The notes: generated from the letters alone by a model not told the origin. Positions 16,671-24,761 are shown, numbered from the stretch's first letter. The stretch: DNA of 34,010 nt from Anaerosolibacter carboniphilus (GCF_014205875.1 NZ_JACHEN010000043.1:1-34010), one strand, 5' to 3'. Numbers and translations are program-made.

Positions 16671-17537
16671 TTAATATCGAACAAAGGGTTCCATACCGTC
16701 TGGAAATCTTTCCTGAGCACATCCGATGCAAGGGGTGTTATCTTTAATCGGCCAATTTACATACCCATTCCATTCTCGTACAGGGCAGTCTGTTCTTGTC
16801 ACAGGTCCACGACACCCAAGCTTGAACATACACGCTTCATCCCCAAGCTGCTTTGCAAAAATACCTTTATCAAAGTAGGATCTTCTTGTGCATCGGTCAT
16901 GAATCGATATTCCGTAGAAGATTTTAGGCCTGCCTATATCATCTAATTCTGGCTTGCCAAAATAAATTAAGTGGGCAATGGTTCCTGTAATCCAATCAGG
17001 ATGCCCTGGGCATCCAGGTACCCTAATTACCTCTCGATCCAATACTTGGCTCACACTTACACTCCCAGAGGGATTGGGTCTTGCAGCCGAATGTCCTCCA
17101 TGGGATGCGCAAGTCCCGACCGCCAGAACATAGTTTGCTTTTTCTCCTGCATTTTTTACTGCTTCCAATGCAGTAATACGTTTTCCTCGATGATTGGCGA
17201 TGATATTATACAAACCGTTGGCTTTCGTAGACACTGCTCCTTCTACAACCAAAATGAATTCTGCGGATAGGGTATCTAAAAATTGCTCATAGGCACCTTC
17301 TCCCTCAGCGGCCATCAAGCTATTACTGTACCTTAACCTCACCATATCCTTTAAAAAGTAGGCTAAGTCAGGATTTTCACCATTCATCAACGATATGATA
17401 TTCCCTGAACAGCCGGTAGCTTCCAACCATATTAAATTCATTTTTTCATTAGGCATCTGTCTGACCTTCTCTTTCGCTAATTCAATGATATTTCTAGCTG
17501 TCATGTTTTTTGAATGGACCATGGGGCAAGATTCCAT
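16671..17537 (-). CDS. NiFe hydrogenase small subunit, no Tat signal, Asn at a proximal-cluster position
   Basis: A 288-residue electron-transfer subunit. The proximal cluster motif reads IWLEATGCSGNIIS: Cys43 is present but the position usually held by the second Cys is Asn46. GTCASHGG and VPGCPGHPDW supply the other two proximal ligands. The distal and medial clusters are complete (HDRCTRRSYFDKG, CMFKLGCRGP, TDCPVREWN, TPCIGCAQ). There is no twin-arginine signal and no C-terminal membrane anchor, so a soluble cytoplasmic complex is expected. The GCSGN form also occurs, to my memory, in HupS-type (group 2) small subunits. GGAGGG lies 9 nt before ATG 17537, which is preferred over ATG 17558. 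The electron acceptor is not obvious; the b5-like gene just upstream is a candidate. Confidence 0.95.
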   Translation of the reverse strand: MESCPMVHSKNMTARNIIELAKEKVRQMPNEKMNLIWLEATGCSGNIISLMNGENPDLAYFLKDMVRLRYSNSLMAAEGEGAYEQFLDTLSAEFILVVEGAVSTKANGLYNIIANHRGKRITALEAVKNAGEKANYVLAVGTCASHGGHSAARPNPSGSVSVSQVLDREVIRVPGCPGHPDWITGTIAHLIYFGKPELDDIGRPKIFYGISIHDRCTRRSYFDKGIFAKQLGDEACMFKLGCRGPVTRTDCPVREWNGYVNWPIKDNTPCIGCAQERFPDGMEPFVRY

Positions 17538-17554
17538 TTTTCTAATCCCTCCTA

Positions 17555-17980
17555 TCAAGCCTTTAGTATTCCTACTTTAGGAAGCTTGTTTAAAATCGAT
17601 TCCATTCCATGACATCCTTTGAATTGAGTGGTGAGGTCTTTTCCTGCATATAGACCAAAATGGGTCCCTCCTCCCCAAGTTGCCTCGTTACCGACATCAT
17701 AGACAATGTCATTTACCGCTACATAGGCTGGATTTCCACCTGAACCGTCGTATATTGCCAGTTCTGACAGAGTAAACTCTTTCTGAGGTATTTGACGGGA
17801 TGGATAAGAGGAATATGTATCATGGTCCTGAAACATCTGTCTATCTCTATGTTGATATAGATTTTGACAATGCATTCTCTGATATGGATGGCAGTAATCG
17901 CATGGCATCCACCCATCATTCCAAGGTGTATACCAGTGAATGTAGGAAGGATATGGTAAATAGTAGTAAGGATGCAACAT
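17555..17980 (-). CDS. cytochrome b5-like heme-binding protein with Tyr/His/Cys-rich N-terminus
   Basis: A 141-residue protein in two parts. Residues 1-65 are rich in Tyr, Pro, His and Trp with a CDYC pair (27, 30) and Cys38, and match nothing I know. Residues 68-139 are a cytochrome b5-like heme/steroid-binding domain: FTLSELAIYDGSGGNPAYVA, DIVYDVGN, WGGGTHFGLYAGKDLT and GCHGMESILNKLPKVG, with His107 and His124 as likely heme ligands. No signal peptide or membrane helix is visible. It is the first gene of the hydrogenase operon, 17 nt before the small subunit, which suggests a role as redox partner. Whether it binds heme is unproven. Confidence 0.85.
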   Translation of the reverse strand: MLHPYYYLPYPSYIHWYTPWNDGWMPCDYCHPYQRMHCQNLYQHRDRQMFQDHDTYSSYPSRQIPQKEFTLSELAIYDGSGGNPAYVAVNDIVYDVGNEATWGGGTHFGLYAGKDLTTQFKGCHGMESILNKLPKVGILKA

Positions 17981-18009
17981 ATTGATTCCCCCTTTATTTC
18001 AATCGATAA

Positions 18010-18038
18010 ATTATATGTAAACTGAAGGCTTTTAAGAA
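18010..18038 (-). promoter_or_regulatory. promoter of the hydrogenase operon
   Basis: Minus-strand TATAAT (18015-18010) with a weak TTCTTA (18038-18033) at 17 nt, 30 nt before the first gene and directly after the preceding terminator. The weak -35 suggests an activator may be needed. Confidence 0.4.
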
Positions 18039-18049
18039 GGTTTATTATA

Positions 18050-18089
18050 AATAAACAACAGACTAAGTTATCTTAGCCTGTTGTTTATT
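18050..18089 (-). terminator. intrinsic terminator after the ferritin-like gene
   Basis: AATAAACAACAG (18050-18061) pairs with CTGTTGTTTATT (18078-18089), then CTAAG with CTTAG around a TTAT loop. The stem includes the stop codon of the gene at 18085, so the hairpin starts inside the coding end. Confidence 0.8.
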
Positions 18090-18537
18090 TTTCCATTGCA
18101 TATAGATAGACAAATCTAGTAGCATGCTCCTGCTCGTCTGTAATTATTTCATAAAGATCATCTTGCATCTGTCTTGTTGGCAGCATTGCCTTAATTCTCC
18201 TATATAGCTCTACTGCCTCCAACTCTCCATCTATGCTTGTTTCTATTGCATTTTGTAATGTACCATAGTCTTCAGCCCTAGGAACTGGAATTTCTATTCT
18301 TTGTCCAGTCAACTGGGCATATATTTTTTGAAACATAGTATAATGTTTGCCCTCATCTTCATATGCAAAACGAATTTGCTCCTGTACCTTTTTATCATCT
18401 GTCATCTCCAGCATCTTTCCATACTTTACTCTATCGTGGCGCTCATCTTTCATCGCTTCTTGTATCAAGCCTAAAACTGCAGGATCATAGGGTATAGGTG
18501 TATTGTAACCATATCCCATATGCATTTCTCTATACAT
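18085..18537 (-). CDS. ferritin-like di-iron domain protein
   Basis: A 150-residue all-helical protein with the four-helix-bundle di-iron pattern: Glu27/Glu32 in QEAMKDERHDRVKYG, Glu60-Glu62-x2-His65 in AYEDEGKHYTMF, acidic residues in SIDGELEAVELYRR, and the closing EQEH (135-138). It belongs with rubrerythrin-type or 'ferritin-like' clostridial proteins but has no rubredoxin domain. Such proteins handle iron or peroxide. The N-terminus is Tyr/Met-rich. It is a single gene with GGGGGAG before ATG 18537 and its own terminator, so its closeness to the hydrogenase operon may simply reflect shared redox stress. Confidence 0.85.
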   Translation of the reverse strand: MYREMHMGYGYNTPIPYDPAVLGLIQEAMKDERHDRVKYGKMLEMTDDKKVQEQIRFAYEDEGKHYTMFQKIYAQLTGQRIEIPVPRAEDYGTLQNAIETSIDGELEAVELYRRIKAMLPTRQMQDDLYEIITDEQEHATRFVYLYAMEK

Positions 18538-18712
18538 AGCAACTCCCCCTTATTCTTTCATTGAAGAAACCCCTTCAATGCATTATATGTAAATATTATC
18601 TCTTAAGTGAAAGAAGCCAGTGATCTCATTTCAACGAAGCAAGGAGTTAAGCTATCGATAAACCAAACATTCCGATACTCAATAAATCTTTTAATTTCCT
18701 ATAGACATAAAT

Positions 18713-18755
18713 AAAAGAGTCTTAATGAAAAGCTACTTTTCAACAAGACTCTTTT
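18713..18755 (-). terminator. intrinsic terminator of the amino-acid ABC operon
   Basis: AAAAGAGTCTT (18713-18723) with AAGACTCTTTT (18745-18755) and inner TGAAAAG/CTTTTCA; T-rich tail on the minus strand. Confidence 0.8.
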
Positions 18756-18827
18756 AGAAGCAAATTTACACGATTCATTTTTCTTTTTAGTGTAACAGGT
18801 ATGCCATAAATTTTTTCGATAAACATA

Positions 18828-19619
18828 TTATCCATGTCCAAATGAAGTCCCAATAAATTTTTTAACCCTTTCACTCTCTGCCTGATTGAAAAACCCTTTT
18901 CCATCCCCTTCTTCAAGAATACGGCCTTCTTCCATGAAGATCACTCTGGTGGCTACCCTTTTAGCAAATGCCATATCATGGGTAATGATTAGCACAGCCA
19001 TCTGACTTTTAGCTAAGTCCTCAATGATTTTTGCAATTCCTTCGCGCAGCTCAGGATCTAGGGCAGAGGTAGGCTCATCAAAGCACATGATTTGAGGATT
19101 TAGGGCACAGGCTCTCGCAATAGCTACCCTTTGCTTCTGCCCTCCTGATAGTTGAAAAGGATAAGCCTCTGCTTTTTCCGCCAAATCCATTTTTTCTAGG
19201 AGTTTCATGGCTCTCTCATTAGCCTCCTGTTTGTCCATGCCATATACTTTGATAAGAGATGCCGTGATATTCTTTAAAACGGATAGATGGGGAAACAGGT
19301 TAAAGTTTTGAAAAACCATCCCCACATTTTTTCGAATCTGCCGTCTTTCTTGCTGAGAAGCGTAGACGCTTTTCCCATTAACATCCTTGCAGATAGGGAA
19401 TCCATCTATTTCAATACTCCCACTATCACAAAATTCCAGTCCGTTGATACATCGGAGGAGGGTAGTTTTTCCTGCACCCGAACGACCGATGATAGCTACG
19501 ATCTCGCCTGTTTTTACCTGAAAGGATACACTCTTCAGTACGGGATTTCTTTGAAAGGCTTTTACCAAACCATTCCCTTCCAATACGATTTTTTCTTCTT
19601 TATTATTCATAGTAGGCAT
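18828..19619 (-). CDS. polar amino-acid ABC transporter ATP-binding protein
   Basis: A 263-residue ATPase of the PAAT (GlnQ/HisP) family. Walker A is GRSGAGKTTLL, the Q-loop FQNFNLFPHL, the signature LSGGQKQRVAIARA, Walker B IMCFDEPTSALDPE, and the H-loop ITHDMAFAK. It drives import by the permease and binding protein encoded just upstream; it overlaps the permease gene by 17 nt with GGAGGAGGG before ATG. The substrate is set by the binding protein; the T-box specifier suggests histidine or threonine. Confidence 0.95.
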   Translation of the reverse strand: MPTMNNKEEKIVLEGNGLVKAFQRNPVLKSVSFQVKTGEIVAIIGRSGAGKTTLLRCINGLEFCDSGSIEIDGFPICKDVNGKSVYASQQERRQIRKNVGMVFQNFNLFPHLSVLKNITASLIKVYGMDKQEANERAMKLLEKMDLAEKAEAYPFQLSGGQKQRVAIARACALNPQIMCFDEPTSALDPELREGIAKIIEDLAKSQMAVLIITHDMAFAKRVATRVIFMEEGRILEEGDGKGFFNQAESERVKKFIGTSFGHG

Positions 19620-20244
19620 AACCCTCCTCCAATCTTTTAAATAATTTAGTTAGCAGCGCTGTCAATAAAAGATAAAATACAGCAACGACTACTAGAGGTA
19701 CTAGGGAAGCATCTCGATTAGAGGCAATTTTCCCTGCTCGTAGAAGCTCTCCAATCCCTACCACATATACCAAGGACGTGTCCTTGATGAGGGTAATGAC
19801 CTCGTTCGCTACAGGTGGAAGAGTCCTTTTAAGGACTTGAGGGAGAACAATCTGTGTAAAAGTCTGGAAAGGTGTAAAACCTAATACTTCCGCTCCATCA
19901 TACTGCCCTTTATCGACAGATTCAATGCCTCCTCTGAAAATCTCACCAAAATAGGCACCATAATTGAGTACAAAGGCAATCATCACCGCCGTAAATCGAT
20001 CAAAAACAATCCCAACCAGGGGCAGACCGAAAAATACGAATACCAACTGCAGCAGCAGCGGCGTTCCCCGCATGACCCAAATATATAATTCAACGGTTCT
20101 TGACAAGAGTTTTATAGGAGATAATCTCCCTAGGGCTAGAATAACACCTAGGGGGATCGATAGTATCAAGGTCAGGGAAAAGACCTCTAATGTAGTGATG
20201 AGTCCTGTGGCCATGGCAGGCAGCAGTTTATATACATATGCCAT
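19603..20244 (-). CDS. polar amino-acid ABC transporter permease
   Basis: A 213-residue HisM/GlnP-type membrane protein with about five hydrophobic helices. The EAA loop is seen as GAEVLGFTPFQTFTQIVLPQVL, and the start of the permease domain as GLITTLEVFSLTLILSIPLG followed by MRGTPLLLQLVF. Only one permease gene is present, so it probably forms a homodimer with two copies of the ATPase. It starts 13 nt after the binding-protein gene. Confidence 0.95.
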   Translation of the reverse strand: MAYVYKLLPAMATGLITTLEVFSLTLILSIPLGVILALGRLSPIKLLSRTVELYIWVMRGTPLLLQLVFVFFGLPLVGIVFDRFTAVMIAFVLNYGAYFGEIFRGGIESVDKGQYDGAEVLGFTPFQTFTQIVLPQVLKRTLPPVANEVITLIKDTSLVYVVGIGELLRAGKIASNRDASLVPLVVVAVFYLLLTALLTKLFKRLEEGYAYYE

Positions 20245-20257
20245 TTTGTATCATCCT

Positions 20258-21079
20258 TTACTTTACAATATTTTCTCCAAACCATTTTTCCGAAATTTGA
20301 CTGGAAGTATTGTCTTTCTTCATATCATCCAATGCCCCTTCGATCTTTTCTAATAATTCTACATCTTTCTTTCGCAGCCCAATACCATACTCTTCCCGAC
20401 CGAAATCGTCTCCTAAAACCTTATATTTGTCAATGCCTCTCTCTTGGATATAGTATCTGGCAAGAATTTCATCAGCCACTACAGCATCAGATCTGCCTGC
20501 CTCTAAATCCATAAAAGCTTCATTGTTTGTATCAAAGCCTATAGGCTCTCCACCTGCAAAGGATGCCACAAGATCTGGCTCTTTGTTCACTGCATCATAG
20601 GAGCTAGAACCATTTTGTACAGCTACCTTTTTACCTTCCAAGTCTTTTTTACTATTAATTTTGGAGTCCCCTAGCACCACAATAACCTGTCTATTCTCAA
20701 GATAAGGCTTCGTGAAAGCTACCTTCTCCTTTCTTTCCTCTGTAATCGTATAGCCATTCCAGATCAGGTCTATGTTTCCGCTGTTTAACTCGGTTTCCTT
20801 CATGGACCAGTCAATAGGTTGAAACTTTACTTCCAATCCGACCCTTTCAAATACAGCCTTGGCCAAATCCACATCGAAGCCTACTAATTCTTGGTTTTCA
20901 TCTCGAAATCCCATAGGAGCAAAGGTATCATCTAATCCTACTATTACATAACCTCTTTCTTTCAGCTTTCCATAAGCATCCTCAGCAGAGGCCGCTTTCT
21001 CCCCACACCCTGTGAGAGTTAGGGCTCCCAACATAAATATCAGTAGAATCATCATTGTTTTAACCATTCTTTTTTTCAT
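20258..21079 (-). CDS. amino-acid ABC transporter substrate-binding lipoprotein
   Basis: A 273-residue extracellular binding protein (SBP_bac_3 family). The signal peptide MKKRMVKTMMILLIFMLGAL is followed by a TLTGC lipobox, so it should be lipid-anchored after cleavage. GFDVDLAKAVFERVGLEVKF and NSGNIDLIWNGYTITEERKE are the family signature; WSMKETELNSG and IWNGYTIT are typical of the cystine/histidine/glutamine subclass. ATG 21079 follows AAGGAG; the frame continues upstream into the T-box leader but that is not coding. First gene of the operon, controlled by the T-box. Confidence 0.95.
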   Translation of the reverse strand: MKKRMVKTMMILLIFMLGALTLTGCGEKAASAEDAYGKLKERGYVIVGLDDTFAPMGFRDENQELVGFDVDLAKAVFERVGLEVKFQPIDWSMKETELNSGNIDLIWNGYTITEERKEKVAFTKPYLENRQVIVVLGDSKINSKKDLEGKKVAVQNGSSSYDAVNKEPDLVASFAGGEPIGFDTNNEAFMDLEAGRSDAVVADEILARYYIQERGIDKYKVLGDDFGREEYGIGLRKKDVELLEKIEGALDDMKKDNTSSQISEKWFGENIVK

Positions 21080-21143
21080 ATTTAGCCACTCCTTGATTTT
21101 AATTTTTATATAAATTTGCGGCGCCAGCAAATTTATAGTTGAA

Positions 21144-21188
21144 ATATAAAAGCTCCCGTCTCTAGCGTTATGCCAGAGGACGAGAGCT
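21144..21188 (-). terminator. T-box-controlled intrinsic terminator
   Basis: AGCTCTCGTC (21188-21179) pairs with GACGGGAGCT (21160-21151), extended by TCTGGC/GCTAGA around an ATAAC loop, followed by TTTTATATTT. It lies just after the T-box core and competes with the antiterminator. Confidence 0.88.
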
Positions 21189-21440
21189 ATACTCACGTGG
21201 TTCCACCTCTTTTTATTGATACCTCACGATATCAACCTTATCGAGTACGACAAATAAATTTGTTTATACTCTAGCACGATAACGGGTGCAGGTTTTCCGA
21301 AAGCAGTCTACTACCCCAAAGGGATTCGATGCTTAGCTCAGAGATGTGTTCAAAATACATTCTCATGCCCCTCTCACCAACCGGGAACTCTCTGTAAGAG
21401 AAATCGTATCTTTACTTCTTCTCATCAATGCCTTATTTGT
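21151..21440 (-). promoter_or_regulatory. T-box riboswitch leader of the amino-acid ABC operon
   Basis: The 14-nt T-box core (AGGTGGAACCACG, 21208-21196) is clear. Stem I shows AGTA, the AGAGAG bulge, GGTTGGTG of the apical loop, and after the GTATTTT strand the specifier loop reading GAA-CAC-A (CAC at 21348-21346), then TCTCTGAGC of the kink-turn. CAC would mean tRNA-His; ACA (Thr) one base on is the alternative. Uncharged tRNA should favour the antiterminator and induce import. The T-box base UGGA predicts a U discriminator, which does not fit the usual C73 of tRNA-His. Confidence 0.93.
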
Positions 21441-21460
21441 ATTTGCTTTAGTATAGTAAA

Positions 21461-21489
21461 ATATTAAAGCATTAAAGCAAATTTGTCAA
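21461..21489 (-). promoter_or_regulatory. promoter of the T-box operon
   Basis: Minus-strand TTGACA (21489-21484), a 17-nt spacer and TAATAT (21466-21461), placing the transcript start about 15-20 nt before Stem I. Confidence 0.7.
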
Positions 21490-21765
21490 TGGCAATTTTA
21501 TGTATTCGCCCTAATCTGGAGGTAATTTTTACCCAATAGAAACCCGGTTTACGTGGTTTAAAGCAGATGAAAATCTATAAGTTTAACTTGATTAATCAAC
21601 ATCTTGACGTATCAAACTATTCTAAATATTTACATTTAAATTTCCAGTGATTTATGGTAAAATCATTATAGATCATTTTTGTCCCACAGGGTCTTTCTGT
21701 GTCCCTTATGTGCATTCTATGATTCATCTTCAACCTTAAAAAAGAATATAAAAGGAGGACGTACT

Positions 21766-22800
21766 ATGCCAATTGTAAATTATCAACAGTACTGCAACAT
21801 GTTAGATCATGCCAAGAAAAACAAATTTGCTTATGTAGCTGTAAATGTTACTTCTATGTCTACTGCAAATGCTGCTATGAAGGCTTTTGCAGAGATGAAA
21901 ACAGATGGAATCATCCAAATTTCTACTGGTGGTGCAGAATTCGCATCTGGTCTCGGTAAGGATGGAATGGCCCTTGGTGCTATCAGCTTAGCGAACCATA
22001 TTCATTTGCTAGCAGAAAAATACAATGTCTATATTGCATTACATACCGATCATTGTCAGGAAAGTAAACTAGATAGTTTTCTTCTTCCCCTGATTGAAGA
22101 AACAGAAAGAAGAAGAGCTCAAGGTCTTCCAAACCTATTTAATTCTCATATGTTTGATGGAGGAGAACTGCCGTTACAGGAAAACCTACGAATTTCAAAA
22201 AGCTTATTGGAAAGATGTGCAAAAAACGAACTGATTCTTGAAATAGAAGCGGGAGTTGTTGGAGGCGAAGAAGATGGTGTTAACAACGAAGATGCTCCTG
22301 CTGAAAAGCTATACACAACACCTGAGGATATGCTGGCAGTAGCAAGAGAGTTAGGAAAAGTAGCGAATGGCAGATTTTTACTGGCTGCAACCTTCGGAAA
22401 TGTCCATGGCGTATACAAACCCGGTAATGTCAAACTAAGACCAGAAATTTTAAAACATGGCCAAGATGCGATTATCAAGGAATTTGGCGAAGGAAATGCC
22501 CTCGACTTGGTATTCCACGGAGGATCAGGTTCTAGTATTGAGGAGATCCATGAGACTTTAGACTACGGTGTTGTTAAAATGAACGTGGATACCGATATGC
22601 AGTATGCCTTTACTAGAGGTATTGCTGATCATTTCTATAAGAATTATGACGGCATTCTAAAAATAGATGGTGAAGTAGGCAATAAAAAGGTTTATGATCC
22701 CCGCAGTTATCTCAAAAAAGGTGAAGCTGGCATGATCGAACAGATGAAAAAAGCCATTGTTAGCCTACGTTCACAAAACACTTCATTATTCCCAAGATAA
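21766..22800 (+). CDS. fba: class II fructose-1,6-bisphosphate aldolase
   Basis: A 344-residue zinc aldolase for the glycolytic split of fructose-1,6-bisphosphate into dihydroxyacetone phosphate and glyceraldehyde 3-phosphate. Zinc and catalytic residues are seen in IALHTDHCQ, EIEAGVVGGEEDGV, TFGNVHGVYKPGNVKL and VFHGGSGSS, and phosphate binding in VKMNVDTDMQYA. The length and the EEDGV segment place it with the longer E. coli FbaA-like subgroup. ATG 21766 follows AAAGGAGGACG; a longer frame from 21679 lacks any ribosome site. Upstream, TTGACG (21604-21609) with TATTTA at 17 nt is a possible promoter. Single-gene unit with its own terminator. Confidence 0.96.
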   Translation: MPIVNYQQYCNMLDHAKKNKFAYVAVNVTSMSTANAAMKAFAEMKTDGIIQISTGGAEFASGLGKDGMALGAISLANHIHLLAEKYNVYIALHTDHCQESKLDSFLLPLIEETERRRAQGLPNLFNSHMFDGGELPLQENLRISKSLLERCAKNELILEIEAGVVGGEEDGVNNEDAPAEKLYTTPEDMLAVARELGKVANGRFLLAATFGNVHGVYKPGNVKLRPEILKHGQDAIIKEFGEGNALDLVFHGGSGSSIEEIHETLDYGVVKMNVDTDMQYAFTRGIADHFYKNYDGILKIDGEVGNKKVYDPRSYLKKGEAGMIEQMKKAIVSLRSQNTSLFPR

Positions 22801-22804
22801 CAAA

Positions 22805-22836
22805 AATAAGGAAGGAGCTCCTTCCTTATTTTTTTA
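22805..22836 (+). terminator. intrinsic terminator of fba
   Basis: A perfect 26-bp palindrome (22805-22830; AATAAGGAAGGAG and its complement) followed by TTTTT. Confidence 0.85.
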
Positions 22837-22881
22837 TGATTTTTCGTATAAGTTCACTACACTTTCAGCAACGATCCTTAT

Positions 22882-23280
22882 TTAAAAATGAATCTTTTCA
22901 AAGTTACCATTGAAATCAGCGATTTCAGCAACTCCATCTTTTAAATAGAAGTTAGCCATCATTAATCCACTTTCCTCATTATAAATCCTTTTCAAGCTTG
23001 GCATAGCCTCAAAGGCTTTCGCCATCACTTCTTCACTTTCGTCAAATACGGCAACACCACTTATTCTAATCCATTGTCCTGAAGAACTCGTAGTTGATAT
23101 TTCTACATTTGGATTTGCAACAACCTGCTTATAGGATTGTTTGTGATTGCCCATGCCAAAATATAGTTTCCCATTATGCTCCATAAAGAAACCGAAAGGT
23201 CTAACTTTAGGCTTATCCCCTTCTACCGTTGCAAAATAAAATGTAGGATTCTCTTTTAAGAAATTGATGATTTTTTCCAT
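22882..23280 (-). CDS. pyridoxamine 5'-phosphate oxidase-like FMN split-barrel protein
   Basis: A 132-residue split-barrel protein: FLKENPTFYFATVEGDKPKV then RPFGFFMEHNGKLYFGMGNH, with a basic RP(F/W)G loop for the flavin phosphate and an SSSGQWIRISGVAVF strand. This pattern is common in clostridial 'pyridoxamine 5'-phosphate oxidase family' proteins, often annotated as NimA-like or general stress flavoproteins. It is transcribed divergently from the HxlR regulator 128 bp away, the standard arrangement in which HxlR controls a flavin or quinone reductase-type gene. The physiological substrate is unknown. Confidence 0.88.
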   Translation of the reverse strand: MEKIINFLKENPTFYFATVEGDKPKVRPFGFFMEHNGKLYFGMGNHKQSYKQVVANPNVEISTTSSSGQWIRISGVAVFDESEEVMAKAFEAMPSLKRIYNEESGLMMANFYLKDGVAEIADFNGNFEKIHF

Positions 23281-23375
23281 TTTCTCTCCCTCACTCCCAT
23301 GATTGTAATAAATCTATTTACATATATATTTTAAGGTATATAATTTATATATCAAGTACGATTATATTTTGTAGT

Positions 23376-23395
23376 TACTATCTTTTAGAATAGTA
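23376..23395. promoter_or_regulatory. possible HxlR operator
   Basis: Inverted repeat TACTAT (23376-23381) / ATAGTA (23390-23395) with 8 nt between, in the divergent promoter region 13 nt before the regulator's start codon. HxlR-type proteins bind such short palindromes. Confidence 0.35.
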
Positions 23396-23407
23396 TGAGG
23401 TGAAAGT

Positions 23408-23752
23408 ATGCACAATGACAAAAATAATTTTGAAAATTGTCCCGTTTTTACTGTACAAAAAATCATTGGGGGAAAGTGGTCCATACTTGTACTGCATCAC
23501 TTAGGAACAGGAACCCTTCGTTTTGGAGAATTAAGCCGTTTGATGCCTATGATGACCCAATCGGTTTTAACCAAAGAACTTCGTAATTTAGAAGGTTATC
23601 ATCTTATAAGTCGTAAAGTTTACCCAGAAGTGCCACCAAAGGTAGAATACTCACTAACTGACATTGGCAGGAAATTTTTGCCTATTTTAAAGCAATTAAC
23701 ACAGTGGGGCGAGGATTATAAGCAATGCGTTAAGGCTATTAGAATTGATTAG
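23408..23752 (+). CDS. HxlR-family winged-helix regulator
   Basis: A 114-residue MarR/HxlR-type regulator. The N-terminal ENCPVFTVQKIIGGKWSILV carries the family Cys-Pro; this Cys (residue 11) is the redox switch in characterised members such as YodB and HypR. The recognition helix lies in MMTQSVLTKELRNLEGYHLI and the wing in VPPKVEYSLTDIG. It probably senses electrophiles or disulfide stress and controls the divergent FMN protein gene. Start at ATG 23408 behind GAGGTGAAAG. Confidence 0.92.
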   Translation: MHNDKNNFENCPVFTVQKIIGGKWSILVLHHLGTGTLRFGELSRLMPMMTQSVLTKELRNLEGYHLISRKVYPEVPPKVEYSLTDIGRKFLPILKQLTQWGEDYKQCVKAIRID

Positions 23753-23915
23753 TGTCAAAGAGATCGATTCTTTATACTCTTAAGATATATGTATTATTTT
23801 TCCGTCATCCTTACTTCTTAATTTATACACTCTATTAAACTCCCTCAATATATGTTATCTTTTATGGCTTTCCTCACATATGATGGTATAAATTGAATAT
23901 TTGAGGTGATTGTCC

Positions 23916-24623
23916 ATGTTTCGATATACAAGAGCCCTGAAGCTAGGTGATCGGGGTCAAGATGTGAGAGAGATTCAAGAAAGACTCAACACACTGGGTT
24001 TTGATGCTGGGTTAGAAGATGGTATCTTTGGCGAATCCACAAGGCAAGCAGTAATCCAGTTCCAAAGAAGCAAGGGTTTAACTGCTGATGGTATTGTTGG
24101 TCCCAGTACCTATACAGCCCTTATGGGTGTAGGAGGAAAAGCAAAGATTTTGATTAATCTATCTGAACGAAAGCTTTATCTTTATCTAGATAATCAGCTT
24201 CATCGTACCTTCCCTGTGGCTATCGGTAAACCGAGCACACCCAGTCCTACTGGAACCTTCAAAATCACAGAAAAAGCCCCCAATCCAGGTGGTGTTTTCG
24301 GCACCCGATGGATGCGTTTCTATAAGGACTATGGTATCCACGGTACCAACAATCCGGCTTCCATAGGAAGAGCAGTTTCCAATGGCTGCATCCGTATGTA
24401 TAACCAGGATGTCAACTATGTTTATAGCCTAGTTCCTATTGGCACTGAGGTGAATATCGTGAGTTCTCAATCAACCGATCGATATTATGTGGTTCAAGCA
24501 GGAGATACTTTATTTAGCATCTCTCAGAAACTCGGTGTAAACTACGATGCTCTTTTAAGAGAGAATAGCATTACTGATCCAAATATGATTTATGTAGGTC
24601 AGAAACTACTCATTCCAAGATAA
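23916..24623 (+). CDS. L,D-transpeptidase with peptidoglycan-binding and LysM domains
   Basis: A 235-residue cell-wall enzyme in three parts: a PG_binding_1 domain (4-65, LGDRGQDVREIQERLNTLGF), a YkuD L,D-transpeptidase domain (about 74-180) with the active-site HGTNNPASIG...SNGCIRM (His142, Cys158), and a C-terminal LysM (about 188-234, YYVVQAGDTLFSISQKLGVN). It makes or remodels 3-3 peptide crosslinks. No signal peptide or membrane segment is visible, which is odd for a wall enzyme but is seen in some YkuD proteins of spore formers. ATG 23916 is spaced correctly from GAGGTG; the TTG at 23910 is too close. A broken, near-identical copy lies at 27052-27465. Confidence 0.93.
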   Translation: MFRYTRALKLGDRGQDVREIQERLNTLGFDAGLEDGIFGESTRQAVIQFQRSKGLTADGIVGPSTYTALMGVGGKAKILINLSERKLYLYLDNQLHRTFPVAIGKPSTPSPTGTFKITEKAPNPGGVFGTRWMRFYKDYGIHGTNNPASIGRAVSNGCIRMYNQDVNYVYSLVPIGTEVNIVSSQSTDRYYVVQAGDTLFSISQKLGVNYDALLRENSITDPNMIYVGQKLLIPR

Positions 24624-24631
24624 AACTACAA

Positions 24632-24676
24632 AACAGCAGGATGCATTCAAAACAAATGTACCCTGCTGTTTTTATT
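24632..24676 (+). terminator. intrinsic terminator of the L,D-transpeptidase gene
   Basis: AACAGCAGG (24632-24640) pairs with CCTGCTGTT (24662-24670), followed by TTTATT. Confidence 0.78.
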
Positions 24677-24761
24677 AAATAAACATTGTCAATCATACCA
24701 CAAGACCATCCCGTGGCACATTGTATTCGTATTAAACACAATTAATCTCTATTTTTATCCT

